From Alistipes sp. (GTDB taxonomy: Bacteria; Bacteroidota; Bacteroidia; Bacteroidales; Rikenellaceae), in assembly GCA_017465575.1 (NCBI GenBank), contig JAFTVX010000039.1:1-56998 (forward strand): 56,998 nucleotides of DNA, in the 5' to 3' direction. The translations under genes and the position numbers were made by a program. Below, piece by piece: positions 24,784-32,720 of this stretch. Position 1 is the first letter of the stretch. Each line of letters begins with the position of its first letter. A model generated the notes under the pieces. That model worked only from the letters and a program-made list of their open reading frames with translations, did not search any database and was not told the origin of the DNA.

Positions 24784-26544
24784 ATGCCCATAGAAAAGAG
24801 ATGGGTTGTAAAGCCACAGGGCGACCGCCAGGCTGTGGAGACATTGTCTTCGAGCCTACAGATGTCGCCAGTGCTTACCAACCTACTGGTTCAGAGGGGC
24901 ATAGACACCGTGGAGAAGGCACGAAAATTCTTCTCTCCATCACTTCGCGACTTGCACGATCCCTTCCTGATGAAGGATATGGACAAGGCTGTGGAGCGCA
25001 TCGAGAAGGCGGTAAACGAGAAAGAAACGGTAATGATTTATGGCGACTACGATGTCGACGGAACCACTGCCGTGGCGCTGGTTTACAAGTTTTTGAGCCA
25101 GATAGGACACAAAAATTTGTTGTTCTACATTCCCGACCGATATGTTGATGGATATGGCATATCGATTCGAAGCATCGACCACGCCGTCCGCAAGGGCGTT
25201 AAGTTGGTCATTGCCTTGGATTGCGGCATCAAAGCCGTAGAAAAGGTGGCCTATGCCAAGGAAAAGGGCGTAGATTTCATCATCTGCGACCACCATTTGG
25301 CTGCCGAGGAGATTCCTCAGGCAGTAGCTGTATTGGATCCCAAACGCACAGACTGCACCTACCCGTTCGACGAGTTGTCGGGCTGTGGCGTGGGATTTAA
25401 ACTCGTTGAGGCGTATGCACGCCGCAACCACATTCCCTTCTCGGAGATTGAGCATCTGCTCGACTTGTTGGTTGTGAGCATCGCCTCGGACATCGTGCCT
25501 CTGGTCGATGAAAATCGTATCTTGGCACACTACGGATTGCGCAAGCTCAACACTCAGCCGTCGAAGGGTCTGCTCTCCATAATCAAGATTTGTGGTTTGG
25601 AGGGACACAACATCACCATCGACGACATCGTCTTCAAGATTGGCCCTCGCATCAACGCCGCAGGTCGTATGCGTATGGACGAGGACGACGAGAATGCAGC
25701 ACCCTCGGGAGGTCACGCCGCTGTGAGCCTTCTGATTGAGGGTAACGAGAAGGAGGCGGAGAAGTTCGGCGAGGTGATTGACTCGTTCAATCAGGACCGC
25801 AAGAGCATCGACCGCAATGTAACGCAGGAGGCCCACGACTATGTAGAGTCTAACCCTGAGTTGAAGGCGAAGAAGAGCACCGTTATCTACAATCCCAAGT
25901 GGATGAAGGGCATCGTGGGTATCGTGGCATCACGCCTTATCGAGACCTACTACCGCCCCACGGTGGTGCTTACGAAGTCGAACGGCTTTGTTACGGGCTC
26001 GGCACGCTCGGTGGCAGGCTTCGACCTCTACCAGGCTGTGGAGTCGTGCTCGGACTTGTTGGAGAACTTCGGCGGACATATGTACGCTGCGGGACTCACG
26101 ATGAAGGAGGAGAATGTCGAGGCATTCACCAAGCGCTTCAACGACTATGTCGAGAAGAACATCGATCCCCAGATTTTGCAGCCTCAAGTCGATATCGACA
26201 GCGAGTTGCTCTTCTCGGAGATTACCGACGAGTTCCACCGTCAGCTCAACAGCTTCCAGCCCTTCGGCCCGGGTAATTCTGCCCCTGTCTTTATGACACG
26301 CGGCGCTTGCAACCGTGGCGATGCGAAGCTTGTTGGCGTGGAGTGCGACCATCTGCGCATGGACCTTGTCCAGCGTCAGAAGCCCCACACGACGATTCCT
26401 GCGATTGCCTTCCAGCAACCCACACACTATGAGTGGGTGCGTGCGGGCAAGCCTATCTCGGTATGCTACCAGATTGTGGAGAACCACTATCGTGGCAAGG
26501 TATCGAAGCAGTTGCGCGTCAAGGATTTGAAGCCCGAGAGATAA
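24784..26544 (+). CDS. recJ: Single-stranded-DNA-specific exonuclease RecJ
   Basis: 5'-3' ssDNA exonuclease of recombination and mismatch repair. 586 residues, typical length. DHH-family metal ligands: DYDVD (88-92), Asp146 in ALDCG, DHH (169-171); DHHA1 motif region includes GGHMYAAGLT (about 422), and a C-terminal OB-fold segment follows. It is 8 bp after lipB with no promoter in between and ends at a terminator shared with convergent dnaB. Confidence 0.95.
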   Translation: MPIEKRWVVKPQGDRQAVETLSSSLQMSPVLTNLLVQRGIDTVEKARKFFSPSLRDLHDPFLMKDMDKAVERIEKAVNEKETVMIYGDYDVDGTTAVALVYKFLSQIGHKNLLFYIPDRYVDGYGISIRSIDHAVRKGVKLVIALDCGIKAVEKVAYAKEKGVDFIICDHHLAAEEIPQAVAVLDPKRTDCTYPFDELSGCGVGFKLVEAYARRNHIPFSEIEHLLDLLVVSIASDIVPLVDENRILAHYGLRKLNTQPSKGLLSIIKICGLEGHNITIDDIVFKIGPRINAAGRMRMDEDDENAAPSGGHAAVSLLIEGNEKEAEKFGEVIDSFNQDRKSIDRNVTQEAHDYVESNPELKAKKSTVIYNPKWMKGIVGIVASRLIETYYRPTVVLTKSNGFVTGSARSVAGFDLYQAVESCSDLLENFGGHMYAAGLTMKEENVEAFTKRFNDYVEKNIDPQILQPQVDIDSELLFSEITDEFHRQLNSFQPFGPGNSAPVFMTRGACNRGDAKLVGVECDHLRMDLVQRQKPHTTIPAIAFQQPTHYEWVRAGKPISVCYQIVENHYRGKVSKQLRVKDLKPER

Positions 26545-26560
26545 TCTCTGGGGCGAAAAC

Positions 26561-26602
26561 AAAGAGGAGATGGCTAATTAGTTTAGCCATCTCCCCTTTT
26601 TG
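26561..26602. terminator. Bidirectional intrinsic terminator between recJ and dnaB
   Basis: GGAGATGGCTAA (26566-26577) pairs with TTTAGCCATCTCC (26582-26594), flanked by A-rich and T-rich runs. Confidence 0.85.
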
Positions 26603-26615
26603 TTATAGTCTGCGG

Positions 26616-28184
26616 TTAGAATGGTGCGATGTCGAACTCCGAGGGCACACCACTCATGCCACCCTGAGGTGCTGAGCCCATGGGTGGGAAGTTGTTGCCC
26701 GACGATGAGAAGTCGTCGTAGCTCTCGGTCTGTTGGTTGGGCATTCCCGAGGCTGCACCCGAGGTGATAGCCGCCATAACCGAAGAGTCGGCATCGGCAA
26801 ACTTCGCCTGCTCCTTGATAAAGCGTAGGGGCACATCCGTAACCTCGCCATTACGGTGCTTGGCGATGATAATCTCGGCCATACCTGCCGTAGACATGCC
26901 ATTCTCATCGGTGGTAAGTCCGTAGTACTCAGGACGGTGGATAAATGCCACAACATCGGCATCCTGCTCAATAGCACCCGACTCACGAAGGTCCGATAGC
27001 TGGGGTCGCTTCGAGCCACCACGGTTCTCCACATTACGGCTAAGCTGCGATAGGGCGATGATAGGGACATTCAACTCCTTGGCGATAGCCTTCAGCGTAC
27101 GCGAGATAAGCGATACCTCCTGCTCACGGTTACCGCGGGTCTCGGGTGTCGAGGCGGTCATAAGCTGTAGGTAGTCGATGATGATAAGCTTGATGTCGTG
27201 CTGAGTTTTAAGACGACGAGCCTTCGAGCGGAACTCATATACCGAAAGGGCGGGCGTATCGTCGATATATAGTGGCGAACGGCCAAGCTCCACGGTCTGG
27301 CTCTCGAGGTGCGCCCACTCCTCGGGTTTGAGGTTACCTGTGCGCAAATCCTTGGAGTTGAGCTGCGTCTCGGCTACGATAAGTCGGTTCATAAGCTGCA
27401 CCGACGACATCTCGAGCGAGAAGAAGGCCACGGGTGTCTTATGCTCAACGGCCATATTGCGTGCCATGGTAAGCACAAAGGCGGTCTTACCCATTGAGGG
27501 TCGTGCTGCAATGATGATAAGGTCTGAGGGCTGCCAACCGAGTGTGATGCTGTCGATATCGGTAAATCCCGAACGCACACCGTTGTACTCGCCAGCGGTC
27601 TTTGACGCCTCCTCAATCTGCGCCAACGCCTTGCGCAAGATATCCTGTGCCGACTGCACCGAGCGCTTCACATTACCCTCCGAAACACGGAAAATCTCCT
27701 GCTCGGCAAAGCCGATAAGCTCCGTAACATCGACCTCGTCGTCGTACGAACGGCGCTCAATCTCGGTCGCCGAACGGATAAGCTCACGCTGCACATACTT
27801 CTGTGCGATAATCTTGGCGTGGAACTCGATATGCGCTGCCGAGGCTACTCGCTGTGTGAGCTGTGCCAAATATGCCGCACCACCCACCTTCGTTAGCTGA
27901 CGGTGTGATTTCAGACACTCGGTAACGGTGTAGAGGTCGATAGCCTTCATCTCGAACGATAGCTCCTGGATAGCCTGGAAGATTATGCGGTGCTCCTCTG
28001 TGTAGAATGTCTCGGGCTTGATGTACTCCTGCACATCGATGATTGCATCTTTCTCGAGCATCAACGCACCCAGCACAGCCTGCTCCAATTCGACAGCCTG
28101 TGGCGGTACAGTACCCTCTATTTCAGAGAGTTGGCGATATGCCTCGCTATTGTTCTGCGACGAACGATTGTATTGCTTTGCCAT
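26616..28184 (-). CDS. dnaB: Replicative DNA helicase DnaB
   Basis: Hexameric 5'-3' helicase at the replication fork. 522 residues from the ATG at 28182-28184 (AKQYNRSSQNN); a further in-frame ATG 57 bp upstream lies before the probable -7 TATTTTTG (minus strand, 28206-28213) and is not used. N-terminal primase-interacting domain (PPQAVELEQAVLGALML), RecA-like C-terminal domain with Walker A ARPSMGKT, Walker B IIIDYLQLM and SLISRTLKAIAKELN. The last 50 residues are a Gly/Ser/Pro-rich tail. No intein. Downstream of lysC on the same strand. Confidence 0.96.
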   Translation of the reverse strand: MAKQYNRSSQNNSEAYRQLSEIEGTVPPQAVELEQAVLGALMLEKDAIIDVQEYIKPETFYTEEHRIIFQAIQELSFEMKAIDLYTVTECLKSHRQLTKVGGAAYLAQLTQRVASAAHIEFHAKIIAQKYVQRELIRSATEIERRSYDDEVDVTELIGFAEQEIFRVSEGNVKRSVQSAQDILRKALAQIEEASKTAGEYNGVRSGFTDIDSITLGWQPSDLIIIAARPSMGKTAFVLTMARNMAVEHKTPVAFFSLEMSSVQLMNRLIVAETQLNSKDLRTGNLKPEEWAHLESQTVELGRSPLYIDDTPALSVYEFRSKARRLKTQHDIKLIIIDYLQLMTASTPETRGNREQEVSLISRTLKAIAKELNVPIIALSQLSRNVENRGGSKRPQLSDLRESGAIEQDADVVAFIHRPEYYGLTTDENGMSTAGMAEIIIAKHRNGEVTDVPLRFIKEQAKFADADSSVMAAITSGAASGMPNQQTESYDDFSSSGNNFPPMGSAPQGGMSGVPSEFDIAPF

Positions 28185-28308
28185 AGTATCTACTTTTACG
28201 GATTGCAAAAATAGGAATATTTTTCTATGACTTGTTGACAAAGCCCCTCGACTTATGATAACTTACTAACACGCAATGTTAATAGTTTCGTTCGATTGGG
28301 CGATTGCT

Positions 28309-29562
28309 CTATTTTGTACGCACTAAGCGCAACGAGTGTGGCGTTGTCTGCTTGATGATGATGCGGTCGTCGAAGGCGTAGCGGTGGTAGAGCTCGTCGG
28401 TGTAGTAACGGATGGTTACCATCTCGACATCGTCGCGCTTCTCGACATCGAAGCCTATGCCCTCCAGCTCAGAGATAGCATCGTCGATATGCCACGAAGC
28501 ATCGACGGCCATAAAGAGGTCGACAGCAGAGTTATGCACAAGGTTGATGCGGATGCGGTGGCTATCGAAGGTGGTAAATACCGTGGCGAACTTCTCCTCC
28601 AAGACAAACGAGAGGTCGCGCGAGTGGAGCTTGAGCAGCACCTGGTTGCTCTTCAATATCATAATCGGCTCATATACACGCTCGACATCGCCCGTGATAA
28701 CCGAGCCTTGGGCATTTTTATTGCCGAAGGGGCGGACATAGAGTGGTATGTTCTTCTGCTGCAAGGGCTTGATGGTCTTGGGGTGGATAATCTGCGCACC
28801 GCTATATGCCATCTCTATGGTATCCATATAGTTAAGGCGCTCAATCTTGCGGGCATCGGGGAAGATTTTGGGGTCGGCATTGAGGATGCCGTCGACATCC
28901 TTCCACACGCTCATCGACTCAGCATCGAGGACATTGGCAACGATAGCTGCCGAGTAGTCGGAGCCCTCACGGCCAAGGGTTGTTGTTGTGCCATCGGGGG
29001 CACCGCCAATAAAGCCCTGACCAACGAATACCGATACCTCGCTACCCGCAATCTCACGTTTTAGGCGCACCTCGGTAGCCTCCAAATTGACATTTGCATC
29101 CTTGTGGCGCTGCTCCGTAAGAAAGGCACGGCGCATATCCACCCAGCGGTTCTCGACACCGTGGCCACGCAGGTAGTTAGATATGATGGTTGTCGAGATA
29201 AGCTCGCCAAAGGCAACGATGGTGTCGTACCAAAGTTCGGCATCCGAGGGTCGGTAGATGGTGTTGCGCACGGTATTACGCAGCTGCTCGAAGAGGGTAT
29301 CCACCTGCTCGATGGTGATATCGGCACCCATAAGGTCGTCGATAATGCCACGGTGGTAGGCATACGAGAGGTCGATGCGCTCCATCGCCAACTTCTCGTC
29401 CCCCACCTGCATCGCCTGAAATACACCTTCGAGGGCATTTGTTGTCTTGCCCATCGCCGAGACGATGATAAAAAGCTCCTTTTCGTCCTTTACAATATCG
29501 AGTAGATTGCGTACGCCAGCAGCATCTTTGACCGAGGCACCGCCAAACTTATAGACTTTCAT
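28309..29562 (-). CDS. lysC: Aspartate kinase (monofunctional)
   Basis: Phosphorylates aspartate, the first step to lysine, methionine and threonine; dapD, also in this window, acts later in the lysine branch. 417 residues: kinase domain beginning VYKFGGASVKDAAG, central FVGQGFIGGAPDGTTTTLGR and SDYSAAIVANVLDAESMSVW; the C-terminal third carries two ACT-type regulatory segments (VLLKLHSRDLSFV, SHRIRINLVHNSAVDLFMAV). No homoserine dehydrogenase domain follows, so it is not the bifunctional ThrA. Feedback regulation by lysine is inference from the family. Confidence 0.93.
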   Translation of the reverse strand: MKVYKFGGASVKDAAGVRNLLDIVKDEKELFIIVSAMGKTTNALEGVFQAMQVGDEKLAMERIDLSYAYHRGIIDDLMGADITIEQVDTLFEQLRNTVRNTIYRPSDAELWYDTIVAFGELISTTIISNYLRGHGVENRWVDMRRAFLTEQRHKDANVNLEATEVRLKREIAGSEVSVFVGQGFIGGAPDGTTTTLGREGSDYSAAIVANVLDAESMSVWKDVDGILNADPKIFPDARKIERLNYMDTIEMAYSGAQIIHPKTIKPLQQKNIPLYVRPFGNKNAQGSVITGDVERVYEPIMILKSNQVLLKLHSRDLSFVLEEKFATVFTTFDSHRIRINLVHNSAVDLFMAVDASWHIDDAISELEGIGFDVEKRDDVEMVTIRYYTDELYHRYAFDDRIIIKQTTPHSLRLVRTK

Positions 29563-29658
29563 AGTTTGCGTTGTTTAGTTTTCACTCACAAAGTTATTAA
29601 AAATTCTTCAAAACGCCCTATATCCCGAGCCTATAATTTTGTGCGGAGCATAAAAAAA

Positions 29659-29682
29659 CTGACCAAGAGCGTTCTTGGTCAG
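29659..29682 (-). terminator. Intrinsic terminator of the helical-repeat gene
   Basis: CTGACCAAGA pairs with TCTTGGTCAG around four bases; the minus strand continues into seven T. Confidence 0.88.
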
Positions 29683-29708
29683 CATATTAGCGATTGTTGC
29701 GGGTGGGT

Positions 29709-30470
29709 CTATTTCAGCCTCTCGGCATCTTCGCGCAGTGCCTGAGCATCTATCTCCTGAAGGCGCTGCATCTCCCTCATCGCAAAGCCCTTCTCGTTGT
29801 CAGCGAGAGTCATGAACCAATCGCTATACTCCTTCTGCTTGGCAGCGACCTCCTCCTGCTCACCACGCGCCGCGTGGAAACCTATCTCGAAGTAGAACTT
29901 TGCAACAACCTCACGAAGCTCCTCTGCCCTATCTTCTGCTACCTCGCCCTGATATCGCGCTGCGGTAATCTCGTAGACATACTCATTGAAGTGCTCTACA
30001 TCATCCAAACTAAGAGTTTGCACCCACTCGGTGTAACTCTGCTGAACACGCTCAAAGGTAGCCTTGTCGCCTCTCTGTTGAGCATCATATAGCTGCTCCA
30101 AGAACATATTTATCATCTGGCGCACACCATCACGACCCAACGACTCACGCTCGTTAATCGAGGCGTAATATGCCAAGAATTGAGCCGTGTACTCGTTAAG
30201 GTAGTCGAGTTCCTCCTCGCTAAGCGACATAATCCACTCGGTAAGTTGAGCCTCTGACTTCTCGAAAAGTGCAGTATCACCCTTAGCCTCAGCAATAGTC
30301 AGCTCATCGTAATATTCATTAAAGCGCTTCTCAATCTCCGCCTTGCGCTTCTCGCTCAAACCCTCGCTCTGCTCAACCTTCGCACGCTTGCCTCTCTTAG
30401 GCTTTGCCGCCTCGACAGCCACAGGCGCCAGAAGCATCAGCACCAAAATCGCACATAGAAATCTTCTCAT
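29709..30470 (-). CDS. Exported protein of three helical repeats
   Basis: 253 residues. Signal peptide (RRFLCAILVLMLLAPVAVEA), basic linker KPKRGKRAK, then three copies of a roughly 65-70 residue alpha-helical unit aligned on AKGDTALFEKSEAQLTEWIM, QRGDKATFERVQQSYTEWVQ and ARGEQEEVAAKQKEYSDWFM, each followed by a SL.....L/F.NEY-like turn. The units are degenerate but in register, so the protein arose by internal duplication. No family recognised. It lies 12 bp after the Bro-N gene, hence co-transcribed, and ends at a strong terminator. Periplasmic location is predicted from the signal; function unknown. Confidence 0.78.
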   Translation of the reverse strand: MRRFLCAILVLMLLAPVAVEAAKPKRGKRAKVEQSEGLSEKRKAEIEKRFNEYYDELTIAEAKGDTALFEKSEAQLTEWIMSLSEEELDYLNEYTAQFLAYYASINERESLGRDGVRQMINMFLEQLYDAQQRGDKATFERVQQSYTEWVQTLSLDDVEHFNEYVYEITAARYQGEVAEDRAEELREVVAKFYFEIGFHAARGEQEEVAAKQKEYSDWFMTLADNEKGFAMREMQRLQEIDAQALREDAERLK

Positions 30471-30482
30471 AGTTGTAAGGTT

Positions 30483-31316
30483 TTATTCGTTATTATCCTC
30501 ACCTGGCAGCAGATAGTCGCTCGCCTTCTCCTTCGATATAACGCTTCTGCCGAGCTGATGCTCCAGCTGCACACGCGCAGCCTTAGCTACGCTACCACCC
30601 TTCTGAGCAACCTTAGCACTCTCCCTAAAATTCTGAGGATTTTTCTGCTTGGATAGCTCAGTGGTGGCTGTCTCTGCAAGCATATTGAGGGCAAGCTCAA
30701 GGTTTGTCATATTATCGCGCAGATTCTCCTTGTGTAACCCCTTATATTGCTTATACTCCTTAACACGGAAGCCACTCCACTGCTTTGTTATTATGTCGGT
30801 GAGTGTTGCATATTGTACACCCTCCTCTACGCCCGTGCGTTTCCACTCATCGGTTAGCTCCTTGCGCACCTCCATAGTCTTGATACGCTGGTTTATCCAC
30901 TGCTCCGAGTAGCCCAACCTACGATAGTCTGTCATCGCCTGTGTTATCGACAGCTCGGGGTCTTGCATCTGGTCAATGCGGTGTGCTGCCACCTCCGCCA
31001 TCCACTGCTTAAATGGCTCTGCCTTATGCGAGGGGATAGACTGAATGATACGGAGGATGCCTCGCATATCCGCACAATTTAATCTTTGTCTACCTCCCCG
31101 AGTTATGACTGAAAGGGGGGTGACAATTTGTCCCCACCCTTCGGCAAGAACCGTATCCCTCTTTTTTAACTTCTTAATGTAATCTGTTGGATTTACACTA
31201 TCCGTAATAGCTCCAATCACATCTACTACTACAAAGTACCACTCCTCGGTATTTGTATCCCATACGGTGCGCACCTTACGCTCCTCGAATAGTTGCAATG
31301 CCTCTCTCTTTGTCAT
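30483..31316 (-). CDS. Bro-N domain protein, DinD/antirepressor-like
   Basis: 277 residues from the ATG at 31314-31316. N-terminal Bro-N fold (VRTVWDTNTEEWYFVVVDVI, then PTDYIKKLKKRD), the module of phage antirepressors; the C-terminal half (SITQAMTDYRRLGYSEQWIN...AETATTELSKQ.NPQNFRES) matches the long Bro/DinD-like proteins common on Bacteroidetes chromosomes. No phage genes are nearby, so it seems domesticated. The ATG 90 bp upstream precedes the promoter (31334-31364) and is rejected. It forms an operon with the helical-repeat gene. Its regulatory target, if any, is unknown. Confidence 0.85.
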   Translation of the reverse strand: MTKREALQLFEERKVRTVWDTNTEEWYFVVVDVIGAITDSVNPTDYIKKLKKRDTVLAEGWGQIVTPLSVITRGGRQRLNCADMRGILRIIQSIPSHKAEPFKQWMAEVAAHRIDQMQDPELSITQAMTDYRRLGYSEQWINQRIKTMEVRKELTDEWKRTGVEEGVQYATLTDIITKQWSGFRVKEYKQYKGLHKENLRDNMTNLELALNMLAETATTELSKQKNPQNFRESAKVAQKGGSVAKAARVQLEHQLGRSVISKEKASDYLLPGEDNNE

Positions 31317-31333
31317 ATGCCATTCATTTATTA

Positions 31334-31364
31334 CAAAGGTACAAAAAAAAGATAAAAGAGCAAA
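31334..31364 (-). promoter_or_regulatory. Promoter of the Bro-N operon
   Basis: Minus strand: TTTG (31361-31364), exactly 19 bp, TACCTTTG (31334-31341), 17 bp before the start codon. The -33 is supplied by the outermost AGAGCAAAG module of the adjacent nested repeat. Confidence 0.75.
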
Positions 31365-31520
31365 GTTCAAAGAGCAAAGAGAGTTTTTAGATATTAGCAA
31401 CGACAAACTTCTTATAGTGGGTTAAAATGAGTTAAGATGAGTTAAAATGGGTTACTATGTTTTATTAGAGGATTTTTTCTAACAACTAGAAACTAACAAC
31501 TAAAAAACTTTTGCTCCTTG
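31354..31520. repeat. Nested inverted repeat between divergent promoters
   Basis: Order inward from the left: AGAGCAAAGTTCAAAGAGCA units, TTTTTAGATATTAG, then four ten-base units GGGTTAAAAT, GAGTTAAGAT, GAGTTAAAAT, GGGTTACTAT (31420-31459), then CTAACAACTAGAAACTAACA units and CTTTTGCTCCTTGATC. The right half repeats the order of 1138-1250. It fills the space between the Bro-N and dapD promoters. Confidence 0.65.
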
Positions 31521-31547
31521 ATCTTTCATCTTTTTTTAGTACCTTTG
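31517..31547 (+). promoter_or_regulatory. Promoter of dapD
   Basis: CTTG (31517-31520), 19 bp, TACCTTTG (31540-31547), about 30 bp before the start codon. Confidence 0.65.
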
Positions 31548-31576
31548 AGCAGCGAAAATTTTAAAACCGACAAGAT

Positions 31577-32401
31577 ATGTTTCAGAACGAGAAAAAGATA
31601 ATAGAGGAGGCGTGGGAGAAGCGTGAGTTGCTTGCAACCGACGAGGTGCGTGATGCTATCCGCCGTGTTGTCGAGGCTGTAGACAAGGGCAAGTTGCGCT
31701 GTGCCGAGCCTATCGACTTGGAGCGTAGCGAGTGGCAGGTGAACGAGTGGGTCAAGAAGGCGATTATTATGTACTTCCCCATTCAGACTATGCGCACGAT
31801 GACGGCTGGCGAGTTGGAGTGGTACGACAAGATGGAGCTTAAGCGTGGCTACGAGGAGCTGGGTGTAAGAGTTGTACCCTCGGCGGTGGCTCGCTATGGC
31901 GCATATATCGCCCCTGGTGCTATCCTTATGCCGTCGTATGTCAATATCGGCGCCTATGTCGACTCGGGCACTATGGTCGACACTTGGGCTACGGTAGGCT
32001 CGTGCGCTCAGATTGGCAAGAATGTACACCTCTCGGGTGGCGTGGGCATTGGTGGCGTCTTGGAGCCTGTGCAGGCATCGCCCGTGATTATCGAGGACAA
32101 CTGCTTTATCGGCTCGCGCTCTATCGTTGTCGAGGGTGCGCATATTTGCCGTGAGGCCGTTCTCGGCTCTAATACGGTGATTACCGGCTCGACACATATT
32201 ATCGATGTTACGGGCAGCGAGCCCAAGGAGTATAAGGGCTATGTTCCCGCCCGCTCGGTAGTTGTCTCGGGCACCTATAATAAGAGGTTCCCCGCAGGCG
32301 AGTATGGTGTGCAGTGTGCACTTATCATCGGCCACCGCAAGGAGTCTACCGATAAGAAGACCTCGCTGAATGATGCACTGCGCGACTTCGCGATATCGTA
32401 G
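31577..32401 (+). CDS. dapD: Tetrahydrodipicolinate N-succinyltransferase
   Basis: Succinyl-CoA dependent step of the succinylase route to meso-diaminopimelate and lysine. 274 residues: N-terminal helical domain, then a left-handed beta-helix of hexapeptide repeats (PGAILMPSYVNIGAYVDSGT, TVGSCAQIGKNVHLSGGVGI and GGVLEPVQASPVIIEDNCFI), and PAGEYGVQCALIIGHRK at the end. VDTWATVGSCAQIG is diagnostic of DapD. The use of the succinylase route, not the DAP-aminotransferase route, is implied by its presence. A single gene with its own promoter. Confidence 0.95.
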   Translation: MFQNEKKIIEEAWEKRELLATDEVRDAIRRVVEAVDKGKLRCAEPIDLERSEWQVNEWVKKAIIMYFPIQTMRTMTAGELEWYDKMELKRGYEELGVRVVPSAVARYGAYIAPGAILMPSYVNIGAYVDSGTMVDTWATVGSCAQIGKNVHLSGGVGIGGVLEPVQASPVIIEDNCFIGSRSIVVEGAHICREAVLGSNTVITGSTHIIDVTGSEPKEYKGYVPARSVVVSGTYNKRFPAGEYGVQCALIIGHRKESTDKKTSLNDALRDFAIS

Positions 32402-32468
32402 GCGCAACTAATTAGTAATGAGCAGCAGGAGCAGGCTTGGGCTTGCTCTTTTTTTTGCGTAGTCGACA

Positions 32469-32565
32469 AGCGCAGTCAAAAGGGAATTTAGGGAGATTAG
32501 GGAATCTAGAGAAGTTAGGGAGAGCGCTATCGACTTTTATCCCTAAACTCCTTAAACTCGCTAAT
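32469..32565. repeat. Dispersed repeat, copy B
   Basis: Similar along its length to 8359-8465: AGCGCAGTCAAAAGGGAATT start, TTAGGGAGATTAGGGA, GAGAGCGCTATCGAC, TATCCCTAAACTCCTTAAA end. Hairpin with repeat-built arms, directly left of structured element copy 5. Confidence 0.75.
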
Positions 32566-32567
32566 AC

Positions 32568-32720
32568 ACCACCTTGCAGTTAGCACTCAGTCAATTTATT
32601 GTCAAAAGGAGTTAGATGTGGCCTCGATAAAGAAATTGCCCCAGATGGGACATACTTGTTGTATTTCCCATTTGGGGCAATGATTGAGAGGTCGCAGATG
32701 ACCCCTTTTCACAATAAATT
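32568..32720 (+). ncRNA. Structured repeat element, copy 5 (candidate RNA)
   Basis: Leader 32568-32592 (CACCACCTTGCAGTTAGCAC then TCAGTC), core 32593-32720 (128 bases). Outer stem AATTTATTGT/ACAATAAATT, second stem AAAAGGAGTTA/TGACCCCTTTT (one A·C mismatch, one T·G), GGCCTC/GAGGTC, apical TTGCCCCAGATGGGA with TCCCATTTGGGGCAA, ATAC/GTAT. The final bases overlap the ferredoxin stop codon (32719-32721). Confidence 0.72.

Noticed and set aside
31317-31406. Longer N-terminus of the Bro-N protein
   Set aside because: The upstream start lies before a two-box promoter and inside the nested repeat.
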